Position numbers and translations under genes: made by a program. Positions 27,205-36,447 of a stretch of 64,000 nucleotides of DNA are shown here, piece by piece. The stretch is from Chitinophaga sp. YR573. Lineage in GTDB: Bacteria > Bacteroidota > Bacteroidia > Chitinophagales > Chitinophagaceae. Where the stretch lies: the NCBI RefSeq assembly GCF_900110995.1, contig NZ_FOJF01000002.1:1178001-1242000 (forward strand). The letters are read 5' to 3'. The number at the start of each line of letters is the position of its first letter. Position 1 is the first letter of the stretch. The notes beneath the pieces are model-generated. The model was not told the origin of the DNA, did not search any database, and saw only the letters and a program-made list of their open reading frames with translations.

Positions 27205-28053
27205 TGAGAAATTTTTAGAACGATGAGATAATACAAATGCCATTACTCTATGTACATCTTCACTATCCACTTCTTTTTTATCGTGATAAGCCGCATGTGC
27301 CCTTGCCGCTTTCATTAACAGTATATCCGCCCGTAGCCCTTCTACCTGGTATTGTATACAGGCATCCGTAATCTCCTCATGAATAACATCCGGCAACACA
27401 ACATGTAATAAATTACTCTTAGCCCTGATTATACGTTTGGATAATAAAGTCTCCGACTCATTATATAACACACAAAACGCCACAGGATCAGCATCAAACA
27501 GCAATCGCCTGTTTACGATCTCCATACGTATGGCCCTGTCCATAGGTGTTTTAATAGTTACACTTAAACCAAAGCGATCTAACAGCTGTGGCCTTAATTC
27601 ACCTTCTTCCGGGTTCATAGTACCTACTAAACAGAACTTACTTTCCAGCCATTGAGAGATATGGTCCCTTTCCAGGTAATACCCGCCACTGGAAGCCGCA
27701 TCCAACAATACATCCATCAGGTAATCGTTCAGCAGGTTTACCTCATCAATGTATAACACCCCATGATTAGCCGTTGCCAGCAATCCCTTCCTGATCTCCG
27801 TCTTCTTCTCATTGATCAGTGTTTCGAGCTGCACTGTACCTAACACCCGATCTTCCGTTGCCCCAATAGGCAGGTTCACAAAAGGAAAGCCGGGCATGAG
27901 GTTACTCAGCCCGCGTACGGTAGTGGTTTTACCCGTGCCTTTATCGCCGAGTGCCAGCACTCCGCCTAAACTGGCATCTATCATACAAAGTATCAGCGCC
28001 AGTTTGAAATCTTCCTGCCCGCTGACAGCCGTAAATGGAAACGCTTTCATCAT
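27115..28053 (-). CDS. chlI: ChlI-like AAA+ chelatase subunit
   Basis: A 312-residue AAA+ ATPase of the magnesium/cobalt chelatase type. Walker A GDKGTGKT at 36-43, Walker B VLYIDEVNLL at 99-108, the sensor segment GTMNPEEGELRPQLLDRFGL, and the C-terminal AAA lid helices. The last 40 residues are a polar, Gln/Glu/Lys-rich linker (QNKSPQQNRENQ and on), as found between the AAA+ and VWA domains of ChlD. The gene ends where the -1 frame, which leads into the VWA gene, is open. With the VWA protein and CobN it would form the ATP-dependent cobalt chelatase. Confidence 0.9.
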   Translation of the reverse strand: MMKAFPFTAVSGQEDFKLALILCMIDASLGGVLALGDKGTGKTTTVRGLSNLMPGFPFVNLPIGATEDRVLGTVQLETLINEKKTEIRKGLLATANHGVLYIDEVNLLNDYLMDVLLDAASSGGYYLERDHISQWLESKFCLVGTMNPEEGELRPQLLDRFGLSVTIKTPMDRAIRMEIVNRRLLFDADPVAFCVLYNESETLLSKRIIRAKSNLLHVVLPDVIHEEITDACIQYQVEGLRADILLMKAARAHAAYHDKKEVDSEDVHRVMAFVLSHRSKNFSQNKSPQQNRENQSPKEEKEGETKSFSSIY

Positions 28054-28745
28054 ATGAAAATATTATAAATCCAGAGACATCCTACTCCAATTGAAAATAA
28101 ACCCACAATAGCATTCATCGATTTAAACGCTACCTGGTTCCGTTCTATAAACCTCGACACAGAAAACGCCAGTACGCAGCTGTAAGTGGTCATCGCCAGT
28201 ACAATGCCTGCACTCTGCAACACGATAATCAGGATAGCCGTGCTGGTGTTCTCAGAGGCTAATACAAGGGCGATCGCACAGGCGCCGCCTGTTCCTGCCA
28301 GTCCATGTAACATCCCTACCCAAAACGACCTGCTAAGTGGGTTCATCGCGATTTCCTGTCCCTGTCTGCCATGTATATGCAGGGCATTATTGATATGCTC
28401 ATGCTCCGCAAACACTTTATGTGCGGCCATCATCTTCTTCAGCTTATGATTGCGCCGGATAGCTGATATCCCCAGCCATATCATCACCGGTCCCACCGCC
28501 ATTTCTGCATAAGCAGAGATATTCAGCGGCAAAGCTGACTTTAACAGCAACGCAAAGATGCTGAACAATATCAGGGATAGGGAATGACCTAATGCCCACT
28601 GAGACGAACGCCATATCAGTTTTGATGTCCTGATCTTATTATTGGCCCTGTCAGACGCCAGTACAGATACCGCCGCCATATGGTCCGGTTCAAAAGAATG
28701 TTGTATTCCCAATAATATAGAATCAGTAAACAAGTATCCTATCAT
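28050..28745 (-). CDS. NicO/UreH-type cobalt-nickel permease
   Basis: A 231-residue membrane protein with six predicted helices. The metal motif HSFEPDH (HX4DH) is at about residues 16-22, and a second characteristic helix carries MLHGLAGTGGACAIALVL. A His/Glu-rich cytosolic loop (HKVFAEHEHINNALHIHGRQG, about 108-128) could gather metal. Position between cbiD and chlI in the cobalamin operon indicates cobalt uptake. It is one of two unrelated-looking cobalt permease genes in the island. Confidence 0.83.
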   Translation of the reverse strand: MIGYLFTDSILLGIQHSFEPDHMAAVSVLASDRANNKIRTSKLIWRSSQWALGHSLSLILFSIFALLLKSALPLNISAYAEMAVGPVMIWLGISAIRRNHKLKKMMAAHKVFAEHEHINNALHIHGRQGQEIAMNPLSRSFWVGMLHGLAGTGGACAIALVLASENTSTAILIIVLQSAGIVLAMTTYSCVLAFSVSRFIERNQVAFKSMNAIVGLFSIGVGCLWIYNIFI

Positions 28746-29815
28746 ATAATTGTATCATTGGCGTCAATCAATAATATCTGTAATGTCACATCCGGAATGA
28801 TAGCATGACATACATCATAACAACTATCCGCCAGCTTTTTAAAGAAAGGCTCTTCTGCGGTAAAAGGAAATATTTCCGTTAAACGCCTGGCCATGTTTAA
28901 ATCCAGTATAGGTGAACATTGTTCATCACTATACCCGCATTCTTTTGCCAGATTATAGATAAACTGCTTATCCCAGCTCGATTTCCCGCTATGTGTATCC
29001 AGTTCTCCCTGGGCCAGCTTGGCTGCTTTACCCAGCATAATACCCATAGTTACTTTCTGTAAAGAAGAAGCCTTTATTTTATCCAGCGTTTCTCCAATCC
29101 AGTTACCATATTGTATAAAAGCAAATTCCGGTAAATGGGAAAAACGTTTTCTCAATATATTCTCCGATCTGCCACCTGAGTTAATCACTATCTCTCTGCA
29201 TCCATTCGCTATCGCTACATCAATCCCCTGTGTAATACTGGCAATGTAAGCAGAAGCACTAAATGGCTTTACAATACCGGTAGTCCCTAATATAGAAATC
29301 CCGCCTACAATCCCTATACGGCTGTTCAATGTCTTTTTAGCGATCTCTTCTCCGTTTACTACAAACACTTCTACATTCACCCCCTTATCTATCTTATACT
29401 GATGCGTAAGAAAATGTATGGCATCTGTCATCATCTTCCTCGGTACCGGGTTAATAGCAGGTTCTCCTACTCCAATCGCCAGTCCGGGTAGTGTAACAAG
29501 ACCAACCCCTTTCCCTCTTATGAATCTAACGTCGCTGGATGTGTTAAAAGATACAACACAGCCTATCGTTGCACCATGCGTTACATCAGGATCATCTCCT
29601 GCATCTTTGATAGTGGTGCAGGTGGCATTGTCTGTAGTGAATGAACTCTTTACATGAAAGATTACTTTCTCTCCTAAAGGCAAAGTAATCTCTATCTCAT
29701 TAATATCCTTTTGTTGGATGAGCGCCAGTAACGCCGCTTTTGCACAGGCAGTAGCACAGGCTCCTGTCGTGTATCCCGTTCTTAACGGGCCGGCGGGTAT
29801 TGGCTGTAAACTCAT
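28742..29815 (-). CDS. cbiD: Cobalt-precorrin-5B C1-methyltransferase
   Basis: A 357-residue CbiD, which methylates C1 of the corrin in the oxygen-independent pathway. Signature N-terminus LRTGYTTGACATACAKAAL (residues 10-28), then KDAGDDPDVTHGATIGCVVSF, GVGLVTLPGLAIGVGEPAINPVPRKM (about 102-127) and GIVGGISILGTTGIVKPFS. Length is normal. It overlaps the neighbouring genes by 4 bp on both sides. Confidence 0.96.
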   Translation of the reverse strand: MSLQPIPAGPLRTGYTTGACATACAKAALLALIQQKDINEIEITLPLGEKVIFHVKSSFTTDNATCTTIKDAGDDPDVTHGATIGCVVSFNTSSDVRFIRGKGVGLVTLPGLAIGVGEPAINPVPRKMMTDAIHFLTHQYKIDKGVNVEVFVVNGEEIAKKTLNSRIGIVGGISILGTTGIVKPFSASAYIASITQGIDVAIANGCREIVINSGGRSENILRKRFSHLPEFAFIQYGNWIGETLDKIKASSLQKVTMGIMLGKAAKLAQGELDTHSGKSSWDKQFIYNLAKECGYSDEQCSPILDLNMARRLTEIFPFTAEEPFFKKLADSCYDVCHAIIPDVTLQILLIDANDTII

Positions 29816-30546
29816 TCCAGTATTTTATTTAATTGAGATAAAAGCTCTTCTTCATCATATACCGGGAAAAACGTTTTTGGTAATTCCGGTCTTGTAATGA
29901 TGATGATAGGAATACCTGCATGTATAGCCGCTGCTATCTTAATAAAAAGAAACCCTGAATCCCCGCTTTCCTTTGTAATGATCCCGCCTATATTATACTG
30001 ATGAATGATAGACAGTTCATGTTGCAGGTCATCTGTTGGCATTTCCAGTATCAGGTTCTCTACAGGAAAACCTGCTTCTTCTGCAATAGCGACTGACCTT
30101 GGTAAGATCCTGAAAATAGTTTTATGATCATACCAATAGGGTTTCAGCTTCTCTATAGTTTGAACACCAGTTAACGCTAATAAATTGCTAACCGGATACG
30201 TATCTAAATATTCTATAGCAGCAGGGTAGGAGGGCAAATAATGAATAAGAGGATGCGCTAACCTTTCCGGATAACTACGTTCAAAACGTAATACCGGCAA
30301 ACTTACAGCTTCATAAATCGTCTGATGTAATCCTTCTGCAAAAGGATGACTGGCATTAATAATCACCTGCACATTTTTCTCCTCACAAAAGTCCGCCAGA
30401 CTTTCTTTTGTAAAAGCGCCAAAGCGATAATTCCCCGGTTGAAAATCAGTTTCAGTTTTGGTTGAATAACAAAACTGATATCCCGCTTCCTCCAGGATAC
30501 CCGCCACTTTTTTCCCTTCTGTTGTTCCTCCAAATACTAAAATCAT
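29812..30546 (-). CDS. cobK: Precorrin-6A / cobalt-precorrin-6A reductase
   Basis: A 244-residue CobK/CbiJ reductase, which reduces the macrocycle after C1 methylation using NAD(P)H. Visible: ILVFGGTTEGKKVAGILEEAGY (residues 2-23, nucleotide site), VIINASHPFAEGLHQ (about 60-74), LRFERSYPER, and GGIITKESGDSGFLFIKIAAA (about 189-209), all typical. Four-bp overlaps with cbiD and the cbiG-cobM fusion. Confidence 0.93.
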   Translation of the reverse strand: MILVFGGTTEGKKVAGILEEAGYQFCYSTKTETDFQPGNYRFGAFTKESLADFCEEKNVQVIINASHPFAEGLHQTIYEAVSLPVLRFERSYPERLAHPLIHYLPSYPAAIEYLDTYPVSNLLALTGVQTIEKLKPYWYDHKTIFRILPRSVAIAEEAGFPVENLILEMPTDDLQHELSIIHQYNIGGIITKESGDSGFLFIKIAAAIHAGIPIIIITRPELPKTFFPVYDEEELLSQLNKILE

Positions 30547-32354
30547 ATCTTTATCTCTTTACCCGTTCTGAAAGTATGTTTCCATTCAGGGCTATATAAA
30601 TGTGACCTGTTTTTCCTGGCACCAATAGCGGCGCCTACAATCACCAATGTGGTCAGCGTTAATTTATTATCCCTGATAATCTTTGCCAGGTCCTTCAATT
30701 GCCCTGTATACACCTCTTCATCTTTCCAGGTTACTCTATATAAAACCGCTACAGGCGTTTCCGGCTCATAATGCTCTAATAACTGTTCCTGTACTGATTT
30801 AGCAATCGTTGCACTTAAAAAGATACACATCGTTGCCTTATGCTTCGCCATCTCATTCAGCTTCTCATTCTCCGGTAAAGGAGTCTTACCGGCACCACGG
30901 GTAAGAATAATACTCTGCACTACTTCAGGGATCGTAAACTCAGATTTTAAATACGCTGCTGCTGCCTGGAAGGAGGATATCCCCGGTACTATGTAATAAT
31001 CCATCCCTTTCTCATCGAAAATAGTCATCTGCTCCTGTATAGCACCATATATAGAAGGATCTCCTGATTGCAACCGCACAATCATATGGCCTTTGGCATA
31101 ATGGTCATCCATTAATGATATCTGCTCTTCCAGAGTCATACTGGCAGAGTTCCTGATAATAGCGCCTGGCTTTGCATAATGTGTTAACTCCAGAGGCACA
31201 AGACTACCAGCATATAAAATAAGATCAGCCTCTTCCAGTAATTGTTTCCCTTTTACACTGATTAATTCAGCATCTCCGGGACCGGCACCTACAATAGCCA
31301 CTACTGCTTTTCGTAATGCCTGTTTATCTACAGCAATGGCAATCGTATGTTTCTTGCCGGATGATAATGATATCTTCTGCTTTTCCAGCAACAACTCTTT
31401 ACTGCCTGATAACAACATAGCAGACGCTTCAGAAACACTGTGTACGCCTAGTTTAGACATCACCACTTCTGATGGGTTTAAAACAGTTTGTGAGTTTAAC
31501 TCATCTGCTGTATAAGTAACAAAAGGAATATCTAAATATTTAGACAGATCAATAAACGCTGCTTCATCATATTTTACATCTATAGAACCTAATGCCTTTA
31601 CAGATTGTACAGCTAACTGCTGTTCTGCTAACCGGGATGTAAAAGATTCCAGTAATAAATCAGATTCAATATCACGGGAGCATCCCATACCTATATTCAA
31701 TACCGGAGCATAGTAATATAAAGAGGGGATAGGCGCTTCGTAAATTTTATAAGTCACTGCTATAAATAAGGAATACCTGGAAAAATCTATCTCCTGATAA
31801 TCATAATAACAATCAACAAAAGAAGGTTTTGATTTTTCCAGATAAAGAGTTCCTTTATCTTTAATATCCAGTAATAAAGCAGTTGGTTTGTTATTGACAA
31901 ACAAAGAGATCTGCTGATTTAAATCACTACTTGCTTTCCAGTTAAACTGAGCTGCCAAAGTATCTAAAGCCCACAGTTGCTGTATATCACTGGATGTGGT
32001 TATCACTGGCAACGCACCTGTCGCATTGGCTAATTTATTAGCCAGTTCATTGGCTCCGCCAACATGCCCGGATACAACAGACTGCACAAAGGTGCCATGA
32101 TCATCCATATTCACCACAGCAGGGTCCTGTTTCTTATCAGTGAGATAAGGGGCAATACTGCGAACACAAATACCTAAAGCCCCTATAAACACAAGGGTAT
32201 CAAACTTAGCAAAATCCTTTTCTAAAAAAGAGGAAATGCTTTCTATATTATTCAACCTTGTGCTTACCAATACAGATTTGGAAAACTCTTTCTGGATACG
32301 AAGACCCAGTTCAACTCCTTTATCTGTACTTGCTATAATGGCAGTATTATTCAT
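30543..32354 (-). CDS. CbiG-CobM fusion: cobalt-precorrin-5A hydrolase / precorrin-4 C11-methyltransferase
   Basis: A 603-residue two-enzyme fusion. Residues 1 to about 330 are CbiG: IGALGICVRSIAPYLTDKKQDPAVVNMDDHGTFVQSVVSGHVGGANELA in the N-terminal part and LNIGMGCSRDIESDLL in the C-terminal CbiG domain. Residues about 350-585 are CobM/CbiF, a SAM methyltransferase: VAIVGAGPGDAELISVKG, LVPLELTHYAKPGA, RLQSGDPSIYGAIQEQ and ILTRGAGKTPLPE. CbiG opens the delta-lactone and is diagnostic of the anaerobic ring contraction. Neighbours overlap by 4 bp. Confidence 0.94.
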   Translation of the reverse strand: MNNTAIIASTDKGVELGLRIQKEFSKSVLVSTRLNNIESISSFLEKDFAKFDTLVFIGALGICVRSIAPYLTDKKQDPAVVNMDDHGTFVQSVVSGHVGGANELANKLANATGALPVITTSSDIQQLWALDTLAAQFNWKASSDLNQQISLFVNNKPTALLLDIKDKGTLYLEKSKPSFVDCYYDYQEIDFSRYSLFIAVTYKIYEAPIPSLYYYAPVLNIGMGCSRDIESDLLLESFTSRLAEQQLAVQSVKALGSIDVKYDEAAFIDLSKYLDIPFVTYTADELNSQTVLNPSEVVMSKLGVHSVSEASAMLLSGSKELLLEKQKISLSSGKKHTIAIAVDKQALRKAVVAIVGAGPGDAELISVKGKQLLEEADLILYAGSLVPLELTHYAKPGAIIRNSASMTLEEQISLMDDHYAKGHMIVRLQSGDPSIYGAIQEQMTIFDEKGMDYYIVPGISSFQAAAAYLKSEFTIPEVVQSIILTRGAGKTPLPENEKLNEMAKHKATMCIFLSATIAKSVQEQLLEHYEPETPVAVLYRVTWKDEEVYTGQLKDLAKIIRDNKLTLTTLVIVGAAIGARKNRSHLYSPEWKHTFRTGKEIKI

Positions 32355-33526
32355 AATTTCTCTGCTGTTAAAATAGTAATTGGATTATGCTCGTCTACTG
32401 TCAACGTAACAGATTCCAGTAACCGATAATTCAACTGTTGTATACCTGTGATAAATTGTTCTTTACTTTCTTCTTTTACGGCATTGATCACCAGCCGTCC
32501 TTTAGACATCAAATGAGAATCAACCAATAAAATTAACTCTATCAGCCTGTTCCCATGCCCACCTATAAATATCGCATCTGTCTGCCCTTTAAGCTCTAAG
32601 GAGAAAATATCTCCCATTACTTTACTAATACCCGGCGTAGAATGTTTCCTTGTATTGATGTCAAATAACTCACTACATTCCGGTCTTTTCTCAAACGCCG
32701 TTACCTGTAATGCCGGAAACTGTTTCTTAGCTTCTATAGAAACAGATCCCGTACAAAAACCTATATCCCAGAATGAAGTCCTGTTATGCAAATCCAGTTG
32801 TGAAAGACTTAACAGCCGGACAGGCATTTTAGTGATCATATTGGGCCTGTTCTCCAATCCCGCAAAAGCAGTATCAGGAATACCGAATGCTTTAGGCTTC
32901 GAAACAGTCCTTACTAATAACACACAGTTTAATGTATTAAAAGAAGAACTCACCTCATCCAGGGATAAATAACTAATCTTTTCATCAACCCCTTCCAGCG
33001 CTTCTCCCACAATCATAGAATAGTTATCAAACCCATATTCCAACATCCTCTCCGCTATCGCGACAGGAGTTTTCACCCCATCCGTCAATACACCTATCAA
33101 AGAATACCCGGAAATCAAAGCAGTATCCAGCTCATCCCATCCCCGCCCATGTACAGAAGTATTACAAATATGCTGGTAAGCAATATTACACCGCTGACAA
33201 AGCACCTGTAAACTATTAAAATGAGGATACACCTTCAACACAGCACTAGTATCTAACCTCATAATAGTATTAGCAATCCCATAAAACAAAGGATCTCCTG
33301 AAGCAAATACAACAACAGTCTGATCAAACTCACTATACCGTTCAATCAACCGCCCCATATCCCCAATAATATCAATCCAAACATGCCCTTCAGGTAAATA
33401 GCATTTCACTAACTCATAATGCCGCTTACCCCCCGAAAACACAATATGTAAAGGCAATATACTGCGTACCTCATCCGTAAAGGAAAAAGCAGGATTGTTT
33501 GATATGCCTATTACTATATACTCCAC
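32351..33526 (-). CDS. cobL: CbiE-CbiT fusion (CobL): precorrin-6B C5,15-methyltransferase and C12-decarboxylase
   Basis: A 391-residue CobL-type fusion. Residues 1 to about 200 are the tetrapyrrole methylase CbiE (FASGDPLFYGIANTIMR, FNSLQVLCQRCNIAYQHI, SYSLIGVLTDGVKTPVAIAERMLE). Residues about 215-391 are CbiT, a class I SAM methyltransferase (SFWDIGFCTGSVSIEAKKQFP as SAM motif I; AIFIGGHGNRLIELI). It methylates C5 and C15 and decarboxylates the C12 side chain. First gene of the downstream half of the operon, after a 268-bp gap with repeats. Confidence 0.94.
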   Translation of the reverse strand: MEYIVIGISNNPAFSFTDEVRSILPLHIVFSGGKRHYELVKCYLPEGHVWIDIIGDMGRLIERYSEFDQTVVVFASGDPLFYGIANTIMRLDTSAVLKVYPHFNSLQVLCQRCNIAYQHICNTSVHGRGWDELDTALISGYSLIGVLTDGVKTPVAIAERMLEYGFDNYSMIVGEALEGVDEKISYLSLDEVSSSFNTLNCVLLVRTVSKPKAFGIPDTAFAGLENRPNMITKMPVRLLSLSQLDLHNRTSFWDIGFCTGSVSIEAKKQFPALQVTAFEKRPECSELFDINTRKHSTPGISKVMGDIFSLELKGQTDAIFIGGHGNRLIELILLVDSHLMSKGRLVINAVKEESKEQFITGIQQLNYRLLESVTLTVDEHNPITILTAEKL

Positions 33527-33542
33527 AATGTCGTTTAGTTAA

Positions 33543-33568
33543 GCTCTGTCAGGAGCTCCGTGTTTGTA
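33543..33568. repeat. REP-like half element related to 45343-45368
   Basis: Twenty-six bases GCTCTGTCAGGAGC... ending GTGTTTGTA differ at only three positions from the copy before cbiA at 45343-45368, in the same orientation. It lies 16 bp upstream of the cobL start. Confidence 0.6.
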
Positions 33569-33627
33569 AAAAAATGCTCTTCTCTTTATTTATTGACCCA
33601 GTTTGATTACATAATCTTTGCGGCAGG

Positions 33628-33765
33628 TGTTGTTGATCAATAAATACACCTTATCTGACGTGAATATTAGGTGAAGTTAAATTGAAAAACAAATCCTGAA
33701 CCCATATTCCAAAGCTAAATCAGTGAACTAAACAGTCAGATGCAGTGTATTTATGATCAACAACA
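33628..33765. repeat. Inverted repeat in the bluB-cobL gap
   Basis: Arms 33628-33649 and 33745-33765 are 21-22 bp long and pair except for one extra base (TGTTGTTGATCA... against ...TGATCAACAACA). The similarity continues imperfectly for about 10 bp on either side. The inside is about 95 bp without coding potential. Could be a small MITE-like insertion or an RNA structure inside the operon. Confidence 0.55.
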
Positions 33766-33794
33766 TCTGGCAATCTGCATTGTCATAATTCATC

Positions 33795-34433
33795 TTAATA
33801 ACCATCAAAAAACAACACCGCGTTCTTCTGTTTCCTCTTCTCCCATTCCAATATCTCCAGCTCCGGCTTATCCGAAAACTGATCTACATATCCGACACAT
33901 AAATAAGCCACGAGTTTATTAGAAACCGGTGCCTTAAGAATACATTTCACTTTTTCAGGATCCAAAATACTCACCCATCCAATCCCAATATTCAAGGCCC
34001 TGGCCATTAACCACATATTCTGCACCGCACAGATCACGCTATACAACCCCACCTCTTCCATACTAGTCTGCCCAAGTACAGGGCCAACAGCAGGCTTATA
34101 AAACACGGCTATATTAACAGGAGCCTCAATAATCCCTTCCAGTTTCAACCTGATATACTCCTGCTGTTTAGCATCTTTAAAAACACCTGCGGCCTTTTCA
34201 TTCTCCTCACAAAAAGTTTCCTTTATCTGAGCTTTAACTAAGTCATCTTTAATAATCACAAACTCCCAGGGCTGTGAAAACCCAACCGAAGGGGCATTCA
34301 ACGCAACAGAAATCAATTTAGAAATAATATCGTCCGATACCGGGATAGATAAAAAACGATTCCCTCTAACATCCCTTCTATTCAAAATCAACTCTTCCAA
34401 TAATCCTGCTTCTGCTTCTGTAAATCTTCTCAT
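33795..34433 (-). CDS. bluB: 5,6-dimethylbenzimidazole synthase BluB
   Basis: A 212-residue nitroreductase-fold flavoenzyme. BluB rather than a generic nitroreductase because of the N-terminal NRRDVRGNRF, NAPSVGFSQPWEFVII (about 47-62) and NIGIGWVSILDPE (about 152-164), all conserved in BluB. It cuts FMNH2 with oxygen to give dimethylbenzimidazole, the lower ligand used by CobT. It overlaps cobJ-cobH by 4 bp. It means oxygen is needed for this step even though the corrin route is of the anaerobic type. Confidence 0.9.
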   Translation of the reverse strand: MRRFTEAEAGLLEELILNRRDVRGNRFLSIPVSDDIISKLISVALNAPSVGFSQPWEFVIIKDDLVKAQIKETFCEENEKAAGVFKDAKQQEYIRLKLEGIIEAPVNIAVFYKPAVGPVLGQTSMEEVGLYSVICAVQNMWLMARALNIGIGWVSILDPEKVKCILKAPVSNKLVAYLCVGYVDQFSDKPELEILEWEKRKQKNAVLFFDGY

Positions 34434-35785
34434 GATCCTAATGTATTTACCGTAAACGCTGCATTCACAATACTCGCGGCCACATTACTCCCGCCTTTAC
34501 GCCCTTTGATAATCACATAAGGCACCTGTTTCATCGCCTGCAATTTCAACTTAGACTCCACCACATTCACAAAACCCACCGGCGCACCAATAATCCCCGC
34601 AGGATTAAAACCCGGGAACTGATCACACAGCTCAAACAACGCAGTAGGCGCATTGCCCACCACAAACAACGCCTCAGGATGTTTAGCAATAGCAATACGC
34701 ATCCCCGCCTGACTCCGCGTTAACCCTTCTTTCTCCGCCAGAGGAATAGTCTCAGGATCATTCAAATAACAATAGACATTCACATTATACCTGCTAATAA
34801 ACTCCTTCGTGATCCCGGATTGCACCATCGTCACATCCGTCACCACCGTACCGCCATTCACTAAATACTCATGCCAGCGGGAAATAGCATCCTTATTAGA
34901 AATATACAAATCCTCATATTCAAAATCTGCCGTAGTATGAATACACCTGATAATCGCCCACTGATCCGCCACACTAACATCATCCCTGTGTAACTGTTCC
35001 GTTATCTGCCTGAAACTCTCATTCTGTATTTCCTCTCCGGTCTGAGGCTTACGTGCAAGATACCCACGCGGTGTAACCAGGAAATTCTTAAACTGATAAG
35101 TCTGGGAATTTCCCACCATCACCAGAGAAAACATATCCACCAAAGATGTATCAAACTCCTGTAAAGTAGTAATCGTAATATGCTCTTCCGGACGCGTCAC
35201 CTGCCTGATAATCGCCACCGGCGTCTCAGGATCACGGTGCTCTAAAAAGATCTCTTTAAATCGCTCCAGCTGCCAGTACCTCTTTTTACTCCGCGGATTA
35301 TACAAAGAAGTAACAAAATCCCCGGTAGCCGCTGCAAAGATCCTCTTCTCTATAGTTGTCCACGGCGTCATTAAATCTGATAAAGAAATGCAACAGAAAT
35401 CATGGCCCAGCGGTGCACCTAACTTCCCTGCAGAAGCAATGAAAGCACTAATACCTGGGACCGTCTGCAAATCCAGCTCTTTATCAGGGCGTTTGCTGGC
35501 ATACTCATACACCAGAGACGCCATCGCATAAATACCCGCATCACCGGAGCTGATCACCACCACATGTTTCCCCGGCTCACAACTGTTTACCGCCAGCTCT
35601 GCACGCGCTTCTTCCTCTGTAAGGTCTTTCCCTACAGCCACAGCGCCAGGCTTTAACAGATGCTGTATAAACTGGAAATAATAACTATATCCTATCACAA
35701 TATCCGCATCCGCTAATACCTGCTGCGCAAAAGGGAGAATATAATCCTGTCCACCCGGACCAATACCTACTACACTTAACTTCAT
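34430..35785 (-). CDS. CobJ-CobH fusion: precorrin-3B C17-methyltransferase / precorrin-8X methylmutase
   Basis: A 451-residue fusion. Residues 1 to about 245 are CobJ/CbiH (VVGIGPGGQDYILPFAQQ, VISSGDAGIYAMASLVYEY, VPGISAFIASAGKLGAPLGHDFCCISLSDLMTPW). Residues about 250-451 are CobH/CbiC, with the catalytic His283 in IRCIHTTAD and the VTDVTMVQSGI and NAPTALFELCD blocks. The first half contracts the ring with C17 methylation, the second moves the C11 methyl to C12. Four-bp overlaps on both sides. Confidence 0.95.
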   Translation of the reverse strand: MKLSVVGIGPGGQDYILPFAQQVLADADIVIGYSYYFQFIQHLLKPGAVAVGKDLTEEEARAELAVNSCEPGKHVVVISSGDAGIYAMASLVYEYASKRPDKELDLQTVPGISAFIASAGKLGAPLGHDFCCISLSDLMTPWTTIEKRIFAAATGDFVTSLYNPRSKKRYWQLERFKEIFLEHRDPETPVAIIRQVTRPEEHITITTLQEFDTSLVDMFSLVMVGNSQTYQFKNFLVTPRGYLARKPQTGEEIQNESFRQITEQLHRDDVSVADQWAIIRCIHTTADFEYEDLYISNKDAISRWHEYLVNGGTVVTDVTMVQSGITKEFISRYNVNVYCYLNDPETIPLAEKEGLTRSQAGMRIAIAKHPEALFVVGNAPTALFELCDQFPGFNPAGIIGAPVGFVNVVESKLKLQAMKQVPYVIIKGRKGGSNVAASIVNAAFTVNTLGS

Positions 35786-36447
35786 ACTTTCTTTAATATA
35801 AGTAATGAAAAATAGGGGATCTCTCTATCCTTCAGATCATTGATATCAGTCGTAATAAATTGCTGTGGCGTACCTAAACGTTCACAATAAACAATATTCA
35901 AATCCTTGATAAAAGGCATGATCTCATCAAGAACACTACGCACTTTAATCAACACCACTGTATCAAACTCTTCTAAATAACGGGATATATTCTTAGCACG
36001 CGGAAGAATAGCGATCTTCTCATTCAGCACCGCCAGCGGTAACTGATGTGCGGCCGCCCCCAGCAAAAAAGAAGGCACCCCGGCAATAATCTCTACATCC
36101 AATTTATGCTGCTGTATATGCTTTAACAAATAAGCAAACGTACTATAGAAAGATATATCTCCCTCACTCACAAATGCAATATCCAACCCATTATTATAAT
36201 CTGCCAGCATCTCCTGAAAAGTCTCAGAATAAGTCTTCTCCGCCTGCTCCCTGTCATCAGACATATTCAGGAACATCCCCCTGAACTTACTTTCATCCAG
36301 ATTATAATGTTGTAAAATGCCTAAAGAATAACTACTACCAGGCAAAGACCCCGGATAATAAATCCTGTCCACTTTCTGCAACACCTGCAATCCCTTCACT
36401 GTTATCAGCAAAGGATCTCCCGGCCCCAGCGAAACACCATATATCAT
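35782..36447 (-). CDS. cobI: Precorrin-2 / cobalt-factor II C20-methyltransferase
   Basis: A 221-residue tetrapyrrole methylase: YGVSLGPGDPLLITVKGLQVLQKVDRIYYPGS at the N-terminus, VSEGDISFYSTFAYLL (about 94-109) and IAGVPSFLLGAAAHQLPL (about 121-138). These are CobI/CbiL motifs. It methylates C20 of precorrin-2 or its cobalt form. Overlaps cbiX by 4 bp, which fits sequential action after cobalt insertion. Confidence 0.94.
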   Translation of the reverse strand: MIYGVSLGPGDPLLITVKGLQVLQKVDRIYYPGSLPGSSYSLGILQHYNLDESKFRGMFLNMSDDREQAEKTYSETFQEMLADYNNGLDIAFVSEGDISFYSTFAYLLKHIQQHKLDVEIIAGVPSFLLGAAAHQLPLAVLNEKIAILPRAKNISRYLEEFDTVVLIKVRSVLDEIMPFIKDLNIVYCERLGTPQQFITTDINDLKDREIPYFSLLILKKV

